Positions 1 to 9,738 of a stretch of DNA of 50,393 nt are shown here, piece after piece; the first letter of the stretch is position 1, and each line of letters starts with the position of its first letter. The stretch is from positions 1 through 50,393 of the forward strand of contig AZLU01000275.1 in assembly GCA_002224055.1 (NCBI GenBank). Direction: 5' to 3'. Source of the DNA: Pezizomycotina sp. ARF18 (Eukaryota; Ascomycota). Made by a program: the position numbers and the translations under genes. Below the pieces are notes generated by a model. The model was not told the origin of the DNA. It did not search any database and was given only the letters and a program-made list of their open reading frames with translations.

Positions 1-600
1 AAACTAAGATTTAATAGTTAAACTATAAAAACTACTTTATAGACTAAAATACGTTAATAAAAATCTAATAGCTATATCTTAAAAAAGAAACTTATAAAAA
101 ATTAATAATATATATCGATAAACTAAAAGCTACTTATCTATAAAGGCTATAAGCTCTATAAACTATAAAGATAGTATATATTAATAGATTAAAACTATTC
201 TTAATTAAAAATAAGAATATAAAATCTATAAATTATTAAATCTTCTTCTAAAAGATAATATTAATGATAATAAGTATACATTTAAGTATAAGTACGATAT
301 TATTAGTTAAATTATATACTTAAGTCCGAGACTAGTTACTTAAGACTTTATATAAAAATAAAAGATTAATTATACGAAATATAATACTATAGTTAAAATA
401 TTAATAATAAGGCTATTTTTTATATTAGTAGCCTAGCTTAATCTTAAATATAAGTAAATAAATATAATAATAACCTTTCTTATATTTAAACTAAAGTAAG
501 AAATATTATTAAACCTCTAAAAAAAAAGTAAAATTAATAAATTAATTAGTTATTAAAAACTCTATATAATCTTAAATAGTTATTTTAAAAATAGTATAGA

Positions 601-608
601 GAACTTAC
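601..608. repeat. Left target-site duplication of the hAT-like element
   Basis: GAACTTAC immediately before the TAGCGTT terminus; identical to 2969-2976. The uninterrupted Copia carries this octamer once, at 25689-25696. Confidence 0.9.
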
Positions 609-889
609 TAGCGTTCTAGTCGAACCCGGGTTCAGGTACTCGACCGGCCGGGTCAAGGCGCCGGGCCGGGCCCGGGTCAAGGATTTAAGATTTGGCCGCC
701 GGGCCGGGTACCCGGCCCCGCCCGGTGCGGTCGGGTTAACCCGCCAAGACATTTTATATATAAAAAATAATTCTATTTATAGATATTTTATATAATTTTA
801 TATTTTATTCGTATTTTTATATTAATTTAGGAATCATTTTATATATAATTTATTATATATTTATAATATTATTTATTATTATATTTACT

Positions 890-1205
890 AGGTAACAACA
901 TCCCATCCACTAATATCTCTATGGCATAGCTTAACATCTCCATGGCAGAGCACGGTATCTCCATGCTATGGGCCAACATCTCCATGTCATCCACTAATAT
1001 CTCCATGGCATGGGGCAATATCTCATGTCTATCTACCAATATCTCCATATCCATCCACTAATATCTCTATGTCTATCCACCAATATCTCTATGCATGGCT
1101 CATATCTCTATGGTAGAGCACCGTATCCTTATAGCAGCTTAGCATCTCTATATCTATCTACTAATATCTCTCTAGTAGAATACCGGTATCCTATACTATA
1201 GCTTA
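890..1205. repeat. Minisatellite array in the left hAT arm
   Basis: Degenerate tandem units of roughly 20-22 bp built on AACATCTCCATGG with linkers such as TCCATCCACTAAT. It is the inverted counterpart of the array at 2160-2690 and shorter than it. Several units show C to T and G to A changes (ATATCTC for ACATCTC). Short open frames here are products of the repeat and are not genes. Confidence 0.8.
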
Positions 1206-1341
1206 ATACTATAGGTATCCTCCTATTAATATTACTATGTTATGTTCTTATATTAAACTAATATATTAGTAAACCGTTAAAACTAGAGAGATAAAATTAA
1301 AGAGATCCTATTTACTAATACTAAACTACCGCCGTATCCTA

Positions 1342-2056
1342 AGCTATAGAGCATATACGGGAAATAGTTAGATCCTATAGTATACCGCGATTAGCTATAG
1401 AGTACTTTAGAGAACTTAGAAAATTAAAGTTAGAACTATAGAAGAGTCTAAGTTCTATAAACTTAAAAAAAGAGCCTTTTTAATACTTTAAGTAGACTAC
1501 TACTAAAATCTAATACTTCTTTAATATTAAAAAGTAGCTAGTAGAAGTAAAAAATATTTCTTATAGACTGTCTAAAGATATAAAGACCTCTTTTTTATCT
1601 AAACCGCTTTTAAGGCTTAATATAAGTTATATAGCGCTTAAATAAGATAAAATTTTCTAAATTATCTATAGATTACTACTATATATCTATAGATCATTAC
1701 TATATATCCTTAAAATTAATAATTTAAGATTAGAAGTTCTAATAACTAAAGGTATTTATAAGATATTTTTTATCTCTACTCACCATTTATTAATACTAAA
1801 ATTATATAGGGTTTAATCGATAAAATTAATAATTTTAGACTAAAAATTTAATTTTTCTAAAGATAAATCCCTTTAGTTTAAAAAATAAGACTCCTCTATA
1901 GTTTTTACTTTAAATCTCTAAGTTATCTATATTATAATATAGGAATCTACGAAGTAAGCCGGGATTTTAGAGTCCGTACGGAGTAATAGTATTACCTTAT
2001 AATACTATCTTCTTTCTAGTTTTTAATAAAATAACCTAATCCTCTATTATTTAATA
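1342..2056. other. AT-rich centre of the hAT-like element
   Basis: 715 bp between the two inverted arms. It is AT-rich with stops in every frame and looks RIP-mutated. I could not identify a domain in it. A transposase remnant or a captured retroelement fragment would both be possible. Confidence 0.4.
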
Positions 2057-2159
2057 TTAGGATATGGCGGTAGTTTAGTATTAATAAGTAGGATCTCTCT
2101 AGTTTATCTCTCTAGTTTTAAAGGTTTTACTAATATGTTAGTTTAATACAGGGATATAA

Positions 2160-2690
2160 TATAGTAATATTAGTAAGAGGACACCCATGGTGTTAAGCCA
2201 TAGCATGGGGATACCAGTATTCTGCTATGGAGATATTGGTGGATGGACATGGAGATGTTGCCCCATGGTATGGAGATGTTGGCCCATGCCATGGAGATAC
2301 CGGTGCTCTGCCATGGAGATGTTAAGCCATGCATGGAGATGTTAGTGGATAGACATGGAGATGTTGCCCATGCCATGGGGATGTTGGTGACGGACATGGA
2401 GATGTTGAGCCATGGCATGGGATACCGTGCACTGCCATGGAGATGTTGGTGGATGGACATGGAATGTTGGCCCATGGCATGGAGATACCGGTGCTCTGCC
2501 ATGGAGATGTTGAGCTATGCCATGGAGATGTTGGTGGACAGACATGGAGATGTTGTGGATGGACATGGAGATGTTGGTGGATAGACATAGAGATGTTGAG
2601 CCATCGCATGGAGATATTGGTGGATAGACATGGAGATGTTAGCTAGCAGATATATATAATATAATAAATAATTATGTTGGTGGATGGAGA
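2160..2690. repeat. Minisatellite array in the right hAT arm
   Basis: About 18 occurrences of GGAGAT(G/A) in units such as CATGGAGATGTTGGTGGATGGA and CATGGAGATGTTGCCCATGC, with a longer variant containing ATACCGGTGCTCTGC. It is less eroded and longer than the left array. Because CATGG recurs, start codons and NcoI-type sites are abundant and the array gives spurious open frames on both strands. Confidence 0.8.
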
Positions 2691-2968
2691 TGTTAAGCCA
2701 TAGCATAGGGATGTTGTTAGCTAGCAGATATATATAAATAATATAATAAATTATATAAATAATTCCCAAATCGATATAAAAATATAAATAAATAATAAAT
2801 TATATAAAATATCTACAAATAGAATTATTTTTTAATATAAAAATGTCTTGGCGGTTAGCCCGGATCGGCCGGGCCGAGCCGGGTTACCCGGGCGGGTTGA
2901 AGATGCGCCGGGTACCCGCCGGGCAGGTCAGAGGTGCCCAACCGCCGGCCCGCCCGGCTCAAACGCTA

Positions 2969-2976
2969 GAACTTAC
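2969..2976. repeat. Right target-site duplication of the hAT-like element
   Basis: GAACTTAC immediately after the AACGCTA terminus; partner of 601-608. Beyond it the Copia reading resumes with the bases that follow the octamer in the intact copy. Confidence 0.9.
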
Positions 2977-4039
2977 CTTAGTTTTTAAATTACTAAAATT
3001 TAAGGTTTATTAATACAATAATAGCTTATTTATTAATAAAATTATTAGCTAATAATATTTATCTACGTTAATAATCTATTAATAGCTAGATCTAATAAAT
3101 CTAAAATTAAAATACTTAACTAAGATCTAATTTATACTTTAAAATAAAATATAGAGCTAATATCTATTCTTTAAATATATAGATAGAATAGATTAGATCT
3201 AAAAATTAATAACGTTTAATATTATATTAAACTATATATATATAATCGTTCCTTAAAAGGTTTAAGCTTAAAAAAATTTTCGCGATTAATACTTTTATAC
3301 AAAGAAAAAGTATTTTAAATAAAGAATTAAGATACTATACTAATAATATAATATTAATAAAATAATAAAAAGTTTAATCTATATTTTATTTATTAAATTA
3401 ATTAACATCTTTATATCTTAACGCTAGATAATATATTAGCGAAATAAACTAAATTTAAAAAAGATAGTAAAAAATACTTTAATATAAAAAAAATTTAATT
3501 ATATTATATACTTTTATAGATAGAGAATAAAATATTAAATCTATATATTTACGTAGACGCTAACTAGACTAAATAAGCTTATTTATAGATCTACTACCGA
3601 CTATATAATAACGTTTAATAAAATAGCTATTTTATATTATTTAAAAAATATATATTATAGCTACTAGTAGTATAGAAATAGAATATATAGTATAGAAAAA
3701 AGCTTTATAAGAAGCTCTCTAGATACTTTATATATTAAAGAATATATAACGCTTTTAAGTTTAAGGCGTTTAATAGTATTAAAATATTATAGATAATTAA
3801 AGTACTATTAATATTATAAAGAATCCTAAATACTATAGTAGAACTAAATATATTAATATATAATATTACTTCGTAAGAGATTAATTTAAAAGCAACTATT
3901 AAGCCTTAATATATAAGATTAAAGAAAATATTATAAATATATTTACTAAACGGCTTATAAAGATTTCTTATAATAGCGCTATAAGAGCTATAGATATAAG
4001 GAATAAAATAAAGATTATTAGTATTATCGATAAAAGAGG

Positions 4040-4344
4040 TACTAGCTATTAGGTATATTAAAAAGGTATAATAAATTTATAGGTATTAAGGTAATATTTA
4101 TATAGCTAAGAAGTAAAAAACTTTGCTAGAGATATTAAGTTTTTAGCTAAAGATATTTATAATAAAAAGGCTCTACGAGCCGTTAAGGTAGATTATATAT
4201 ATATATTAAGATTATAGTATCGTTAGTTTATTATATATAGTATCGTGTATTCCCTTAGTTAGAATAGTTAGTTCTATAGATTAAATCTATAAGTTCGATC
4301 CTATCCTATATTATTAGATATTATACCATACATCTGCGCCAGCA
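4040..4344 (+). repeat. 3' LTR of the degraded Copia copy
   Basis: Aligns with the LTRs at 22206-22518 and 26792-27098. It begins TACTAGCT (TG changed to TA by RIP) after a purine tract and ends in GCGCCAGCA, which fixes the true LTR terminus of the family as ...GCCAGCA, near-complementary to the TGCTAGC start. Host sequence resumes at 4345. Confidence 0.85.
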
Positions 4345-4717
4345 AAGCTTCGGAATGATTCGTCAGTCCTCCATCAGTGTAACTTGAGATATAATAAAAT
4401 AGTCGTTTTTCATTTACTATAAATAAGAGTGAAAGTATAAGAAAGAATAGAGTTAATTAACATTATTAAAAGGCTGATCAGCCCCATTGTTTGCTATACT
4501 AGTATAGTTAGATATATCCCGTATATCTCTTCTCCGAAATTCCAACTCCGGGAACAAAAGAAAATCCCAAAGAATTACTCCGTTGTTTAACTTTGGCCCC
4601 GCCAGATATCCTTAAACATTTCCTATATGAATACCTGCTCCAGTGTGATACCATTATGGTTTGTCGGCCACTCGGACCTCTTGACTAGCTCTCGCGTAGC
4701 AGAGAGTGAGTTATTGT
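4345..4717. other. Intergenic stretch downstream of the hydrophobin
   Basis: Normal-composition host DNA between the Copia 3' LTR and the 3' end of the hydrophobin. It should contain the hydrophobin 3' untranslated region. Nothing else recognised. Confidence 0.5.
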
Positions 4718-5315
4718 CTAGAGGCTGACGTTGATGGAGTGCAGCCGAGGGCGACGACCTGGAATATCGTAGTCAGTATCATATTAGGAGAGAAAGTGGA
4801 TAAGGTTAAAGAAGGTGTTTTACTTACCCCATTAAAGTTGTTGCCACTGCAGCAAACGGTCTGGCCAGTGCAGCTATTGTCTCCGAGAGCGAGGTCATTG
4901 ATGGAGAGCCTGCGTGAAAGGAAGCTAATTAGAATCGAGCCCGGAACGATGAAAGGGGAGCATTGTTTAGCACTTACAAGTATTTCCAACAGCCAGCTTA
5001 ACAACGGCATCCAAAAGACCGCGGGGATCGCGCTGCCTGCCACCGCGCTGAGGCTGCGGCGCGTAGTACCGGCTGACATCGTCGGCGTCGTAGTCAACAT
5101 CGTTCCTATCGAGGGCGTCGGTGACGCTGTTGAAATCCATATTCTGAATGGAATTGCAGCACTGGATGCGCCGGTGCTGCAGGAATTGGTGTTGACGTTG
5201 TTGGAGCTGACGTTGGCGGAGTGTCCAATGTTGCGGTGGAGGGCGACAGTGTGGTGGAGGCAGCCGGGGCGGCGGCGATGAGAGTGGGGAAGAGGAGGAC
5301 GAGAGAGAACTGCAT
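4718..5315 (-). CDS. Class I hydrophobin, three exons, frame broken by single-base losses
   Basis: Hydrophobins are secreted amphipathic proteins that coat aerial hyphae and spores. The start at 5315 opens with a signal peptide (MQFSLVLLFPTLIAAAPAA). Two introns have GTAAGT donors and CAG acceptors: 4910-4977 and 4759-4827. Read across frames, all eight cysteines appear in order: SCSTG, IQCCNSIQ, NTC(S), DNSCTGQTVCC and ALGCTP. Spacings C5-5-CC and CC-12-C fit class I. The C3 to C4 gap of about 59 residues is longer than the usual 19-39. The frame must be restored by one base in at least four places, three of them a missing C just before ATC. The end at 4718 assumes such a repair (ending PINVSL); unrepaired, the stop is at 4711. 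The motif VCCSGNNFNG is most reminiscent of basidiomycete class I proteins (family memory, not a search). Either a functional gene with assembly errors or a young pseudogene. Confidence 0.75.
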
Positions 5316-5385
5316 TTTGAATTTGAAGGTTGAGGGTGGAAGAAGGAGTGACTGTGCACGTTAGATTTATTGAGTTTAAAGAAGT

Positions 5386-5396
5386 GAATATATAAG
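5386..5396 (-). promoter_or_regulatory. TATA-like box of the hydrophobin
   Basis: On the minus strand a TTATATATTC motif lies about 75 bp upstream of the start codon at 5315, a plausible spacing for a TATA box plus a short leader. No other promoter element was identified. Confidence 0.45.
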
Positions 5397-6528
5397 CAAT
5401 TAGTGCTGGAAGAAAGTGAATGAGTAGTGAAGTGAGTGAATGAGTAAACGAGAGTTGTTTGATGATGATGAGAAAGTCGGACTACACGGGAGTAGATGGT
5501 TGGTTTTATAGACTTCTCGCACCCCTTTGTCCCACAAACATTTCTTTCTGGCATTATAAGCGCCATTATCCAGTATCGCCGATATTGTAGTTCCTCAGGA
5601 GCCACAGATGTTGGCGATATTGTCAAGAAGCTACAAAATCTGGACTCAGTGGTGTATCGTGAGTTGCTAGTGGTGGCGTTTGGTGATCTGCGTTGGTTTG
5701 TTGGCAGCACGCAAGGGATCCAAAGCGCCCACTAGGACAAAGACTGCTCACCAGAACAAAGACAATAGCCTTATCTGTAAATAGTTTTGCCCCTCCCCCC
5801 ATTTTTTACAAGGTCTATAGTTCATATCATAGTAAAATCGGCTTTCAAGTTTAATATTAGCAAGGCCTGCCGGTTTGAAGTTGCGAATGCAAGGTCCGTC
5901 GCTTGGCTAGACTGTGGCGCCCTTCAGCCCTTTGGGAGACATTAGAGGCACGCTTAGCATCGAGGATATCGCTAAGCTAGCTCATATATAGCTAGACTCA
6001 TGCTTATAGTTTTTAGTAAGTATTAGTTTTTCCTGCACGGAGATGCAACATGAAATTGCTCAAGATAGAGTTTGTATCCCTTTATGAGCAAACGAAAGCT
6101 GTTTAAATTACTCATGATTTGAGAGACTTATAGGTGTTTAGTTACAGATGTAAACAAAAAACACGCGATTAATACCTCAAGGTTTAGACTAAATCCTTTC
6201 AGGTTAGAATTTTAGTTTTCGATATATCACTCACTCCGCTCTTTAATATCTTGGGTCTTCTTGCAGGACCGTCTTCATGATGGCAATCCTCCTCCGTTAG
6301 TTCATTGAGATCACGAACCCTATTCGCCCTCTTTCACTACTGGAGCTGGTGCCGAAGCCCAAGCGAGTAGGTAACAATAGGCCGTGTTGGTCGGCATCGG
6401 TATCTCTTCAGGGTCTTGGCTTCAAGGGCCAGCGGCTAGCACCGCCCTAACCCGCTCATTGCAGAACCAGCTTGATCTCCTGGGCCATAGGTGCCTGCAC
6501 GGCATTCAAATCCTTCACCTTTCCAACC
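5397..6528. other. Intergenic region
   Basis: Includes the upstream region of the hydrophobin. Open frames across 5496-5735 and in the antisense direction are short and lack family features. A C-rich tract sits near 5790. Nothing else supported. Confidence 0.4.
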
Positions 6529-7867
6529 TTAACTCCTCCAAACTCTAGGCACCTTCCGATCCAAATAATCCCCTTCTTCTCCGTTTTCCATCCTTTGCTT
6601 ATGAAGTTGGACAAGCTTAGCGTACACGGCATCGAAAAACTCCCCTCTTTTCAAATACACGTGTTTCAATAATTTTCGGTCGGTAACAACCACTTTACTC
6701 GGGACCGGTACGCCCGCTTGTCGCAGACTGCTCTTATCGAAGGGCAGCGTGAACTGTGGTGTTGACTCTGGCTCTATGAATTCGGCTGTCCGTATGCGGT
6801 AGTTCTGGAGTTGGAAGGAATGGTAGTCTGCACGCACTAGCGAAAACATGGCTAGGTCGGTTACGTGGCCTGAACTGCCCCCTCGCTTTCACTCTCGCTA
6901 GTGTTATTGTTGGTAGGAGGTGGAGAGTCCAACGGCGGATGTTTGATAATCCAACTTGCGCCATCGCCAACGCATCTGATTCTCCGTCTCAGACAGCACT
7001 TCGCTTCTACGTCGTCCTCACGATCTTCACTAAAGCCGTATCGCCAACCACGCTTGCTGTACTCGAACATACCTCCTTCGACTGGTTGGAGAACGTAGCC
7101 ACGGCGTAATACTAGGCTATGGAGGGGGAAGAGGGAATACGCTTTATCCCAAGAGAAGAAGTTGAGAAGGACTGTTGTTGGTGTTCCTACCAGGAAACTC
7201 AGGAGGGGTGTCGTAGGAGTTAGGAATATGCGGATTGTGCGATTACTTGTTGGATGGGTGTAGGTAGAGACGGAGAGATATGTCTGCCGCATCCGGCCTT
7301 CCATCCACTCGTCCGTTAAGAAAACGAGCCACCGGAGTCTTCGTCGAATTTGCGGATTTTTATACCTCGGTCGCATTCTTCTGTAATTTGAATACCTTGT
7401 TTGCCATCGCTAGCCGTAGTTTGTAAGATGTAACCTTCTTTGCGGAGGATATAATTTGTCATCGAGGTGTGGAACTTGTGTTGCACAAAAATGTCGAGTG
7501 AGGAGTTACCCCACGATGAGCGATTCAAAAATTGAAGAGGGACGAGCCACCAATGATCGCATTGGAGCAGCGCATATGGTGGCGGAGTGTTTGTGGCGAT
7601 GTTACATAGCGGGATAGGAGTGCGTCAGCGTTGAAGAGGATGGATATGTGGAGTACATGGAGCACAGGTGCGCCGGAGGAGAGTAGGTCGAGGAGGCATA
7701 GTCTTGATGTTAGAGAGGAGAAAAGGGTAGCGCGTGGCGGGATCGAACATGGTGAGGAATGTTGGAGCGGGCATGGAGAGGCAACGAGGAGGAGGCGGTA
7801 CAGCGGCGGCGTGCGACGAGGAGGCCATCGTGAGCGGTACAGCGGCGGCGTGCGACGAGGAGGCCAT
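6529..7867 (-). CDS. Conserved-looking hypothetical protein, broken into several frames
   Basis: I do not recognise the family. Three long minus-strand frames line up end to end with protein-like composition. The upstream part contains DHWWLVPLQFLNRSSWG and NYILRKEGYILQ; the middle part contains LTDEWMEGRMRQTYLSV and SLVLRRGYVLQPVEGG; the C-terminal part contains LPFDKSSLRQAGVPVPSK and VTDRKLLKHVYLKRGEFF. The first junction (near 7330) is repaired by one extra T in a TTTT run. With repairs the protein would be about 440 residues. The start is uncertain: a 39-bp tandem duplication (7796-7875) duplicates the N-terminal MASSSHAAAVP, giving ATGs at 7867 and 7828. No signal peptide or membrane segment is clear. 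It lies tail to head with the hydrophobin and SNARE on the same strand. Confidence 0.5.
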
Positions 7868-7875
7868 CGTGAGCG
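7796..7875. repeat. 39-bp tandem duplication
   Basis: The unit containing GCGACGAGGAGGCCATCGTG occurs twice with a 39-bp period (copies of GCGACGAG at 7813 and 7852). The period is a multiple of three, so it repeats 13 residues (LTMASSSHAAAVP) in the minus-strand gene without shifting frame. Confidence 0.85.
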
Positions 7876-8769
7876 GTGCGGCCCCAGTTCCGATAATTTT
7901 AAGGGGCCGCTGGGTGGTCTTCGGCAATTATCCGCGAGCGATCAACTGACAGCGATTAGGCCTGTTCCCGTACGATATGTCGCCGCAGGGAGTACGCCCA
8001 TGTAAAGTGCCTGGACTGACTTTCACTAGTAGACCAACGTTTTCAATCGCCAGTTCATGACCTTAGCTTTGTGAAACTTTGGTGTGAGGATTTCAGCACG
8101 GAGTATGTTGGAAATTTCGCAGATCTCGGTGGCGTTGGCGGAGGTTTCAGGATTGCTTAGATAATCATCCGAAACAATCCTCAAAGCCCTGACACTGGCG
8201 ATTGCCGTTATCGTGGTCCTGCTAGGCTGCTTCCAATAAATGATAAAGATCTATGGTTTTATTCTCACGAGAAGATTCTTTCATAAAGTACCTTAATTAG
8301 CTCACTTCATAGACTTAAGAATGGAAATATACAACGGGAAACTGTGATTGAAATTCGCGGGACCGGACAACCGGCGTTACGGTGCTGAGATGTTGACTTA
8401 CAAGTGCTACGAGCAAAATCTAGATATAGAAGGCGCTGAAATATAATTAGTGTCTACCTGTCACAACGATCCTAGCCTAAGTCCGGTATTTAACGCTAAC
8501 CTTAGGTTTAATGGGCGGAAACTCAATACTGTCCTTCTGTCACGCCATATTCCTCCCTACGTTCATATCATGCGCGAATCTCATGAATGCACCGGTCACG
8601 ATAGAATTTAAACAAATGTATCTCAACGATTCATGTATTAGTATCGTAATCATGTAATGGGTGAGTTGTAAATGCCAAAGAACCAAAAGCAACAAACAAG
8701 TAAACGCCATATTCCCCATATAACAAGCCCATGAATGAAAAGTAAAAGAAACACGTGCCTCTGGTGGGT
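7876..8769. other. Intergenic region between hypothetical gene and SNARE gene
   Basis: Holds the upstream region of the hypothetical gene and, below 8769, the 3' untranslated region of the SNARE gene. Minus-strand open frames at 8540-8875 are partly the SNARE transmembrane region in the wrong frame. Nothing else recognised. Confidence 0.45.
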
Positions 8770-9738
8770 CTAATTGTTTTTTTTGCCATGGTGAAACGCT
8801 CCAAGGTATATGCCCAAAACGAGAGCGAGGATAGCGATAATAGCCAGAACAATCCAGAAACAGTACCACTTCCACCTTCTTCTCAGCTTCGCGTGTTTAA
8901 TCCCGCTATCTAGTTCATCGTTCGCTTTACCAATGTATGTGACCACGGCGTCCGCGTCGTGTTCTGTTTGCTTGACGATTCGTCTTGCGAATCAACGAGT
9001 TGTGCCATTTGCTGGAACAGTTCGTTGAGTTGCTGCATCGTCTGAGCGAGGTGTTGGATCTCAGCTTGGCGGTCCCGGACGTTTTGTAGAGTGGAACGGG
9101 CGGCACCGGAGCGACCGGATTGCATGATCTTTAGATAACGTTAGTCATTTCTAATTTAATCTCGAGTTCTTACGAGAATATAGAAGACTTACAGCCTGCG
9201 AAACATATCCTCTCTGCCCGCGAGTCCCTGGTCAACCGCCGTCGCGACTTCATCTGGGCTAGCCTCCGGCCGAACGATCGCGTACTGCCGTATCAGCGCG
9301 TCGCGATTCATCCTCTCGACGCGGTTTTCCATCTGCTGGAACCCATCCACTGCGCCCGTAATTTCGCTTAAGGTTTTTGACATGATTTAACTTTTCGCCA
9401 CGGTAGTCGTTGTTTGTCTTCCGGCGTCGGTAGCTAAGGAGGATATGCCGTTGGTGATCGTGCGGATGGTAGCGGTTATGGCGGCTTGGGAGGAGGAGAT
9501 TTGAGTTTTGAGTTGGTTCGCGTGTGAAGGGTCAGGGTCGCGAACGGAGGTGGAGTGGTAAGATTCTAGGGCTGTTATAGCGGCGGGCAAGGAGGATATT
9601 GTGGAGTTGATGCGCTCAACGGAGGAGAGGAAGGCGTCGATGCCAGAGGGCCAACATTTTCCATTTGCTGCGATAGAAGTCAGTTTCCGACCGATACAGG
9701 ACAAACGAATAGGGGGGGTAACTTACATATGACTCCAT
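8770..9738 (-). CDS. Plasma-membrane Qa-SNARE (syntaxin/Sso family)
   Basis: Qa-SNAREs at the plasma membrane drive exocytic vesicle fusion with SNAP-25-like and synaptobrevin partners. Exon 1 is only MESY (9738-9727). Intron 1 is 9668-9726 (GTAAGT..CAG). Exon 2 carries an N-terminal helical region (GIDAFLSSVERINSTISSLP) and the syntaxin signature RQYAIVRPEASPDEV. Intron 2 is 9129-9192 with a TGACTAAC branch site. Exon 3 carries the SNARE helix (AEIQHLAQTMQQLNELFQQM then LVDSQDE, where Q is the expected zero-layer residue) and a C-terminal anchor WIVLAIIAILALVLGIYLG, ending HHGKKNN. About 300 residues, normal for the family. The frame needs one base restored near 9650, 9200 and 8975, each in a short run; an in-frame stop near 9385 also needs explaining. 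The domain order and both introns argue for a real gene. Confidence 0.85.

Larger units (their letters stand above)
609..2968. mobile_element. hAT-like foldback element, non-autonomous, nested in Copia
   Basis: The element starts TAGCGTT and ends AACGCTA, so the termini are inverted and fit the hAT terminal consensus (YARNG). It is flanked by an exact 8-bp duplication GAACTTAC (601-608, 2969-2976), the size made by hAT transposases. The arms are very long imperfect inverted repeats: about 609-1341 and 2057-2968. Each arm reads, from the tip inward: a GC-rich cap of GGGCCGGG-type sequence, an AT-rich spacer with CCAAGACATTTT..ATATA, a CCATGGAGATG-type minisatellite, then an AT-rich inner part ending at a CTACCGCC(G/A)TATCCTAA motif. 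The 715-bp centre (1342-2056) is AT-rich and shows no open frame. No transposase is encoded, so movement would need one in trans. The empty site is present in both other Copia copies of the window. Confidence 0.85.
1..4344 (+). mobile_element. RIP-degraded Copia LTR retrotransposon, 3' half
   Basis: The flanks of the nested element (1-608 and 2977-4039) align base for base with the intact Copia at 22206-27098; base 1 corresponds to about 25076 of that copy. The differences are overwhelmingly G to A and C to T, giving very AT-rich sequence full of stops, the signature of repeat-induced point mutation. The stretch covers the end of integrase, reverse transcriptase, RNase H and the 3' LTR (4040-4344). 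The 5' half lies outside the window, so its target duplication cannot be checked. It cannot encode a protein. It is interrupted at 609-2968 by a hAT-like element. Confidence 0.9.

Noticed and set aside
609-760. GC-rich sequence as rDNA or a CpG-type promoter
   Set aside because: It has an inverted counterpart at 2845-2968 and is the tip of the hAT-like element.
2160-2690. CRISPR-like repeated array
   Set aside because: Units are contiguous and degenerate with no unique spacers, and they mirror an inverted copy inside a transposable element.
869-2769. Open frames of up to 113 codons on both strands in the minisatellites
   Set aside because: They are products of the repeated ATGG/CCAT unit, open on both strands with histidine/methionine-rich low complexity.
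4706-5281. 191-codon plus-strand frame
   Set aside because: It is antisense to the hydrophobin, whose signal peptide, introns and cysteines are on the minus strand.
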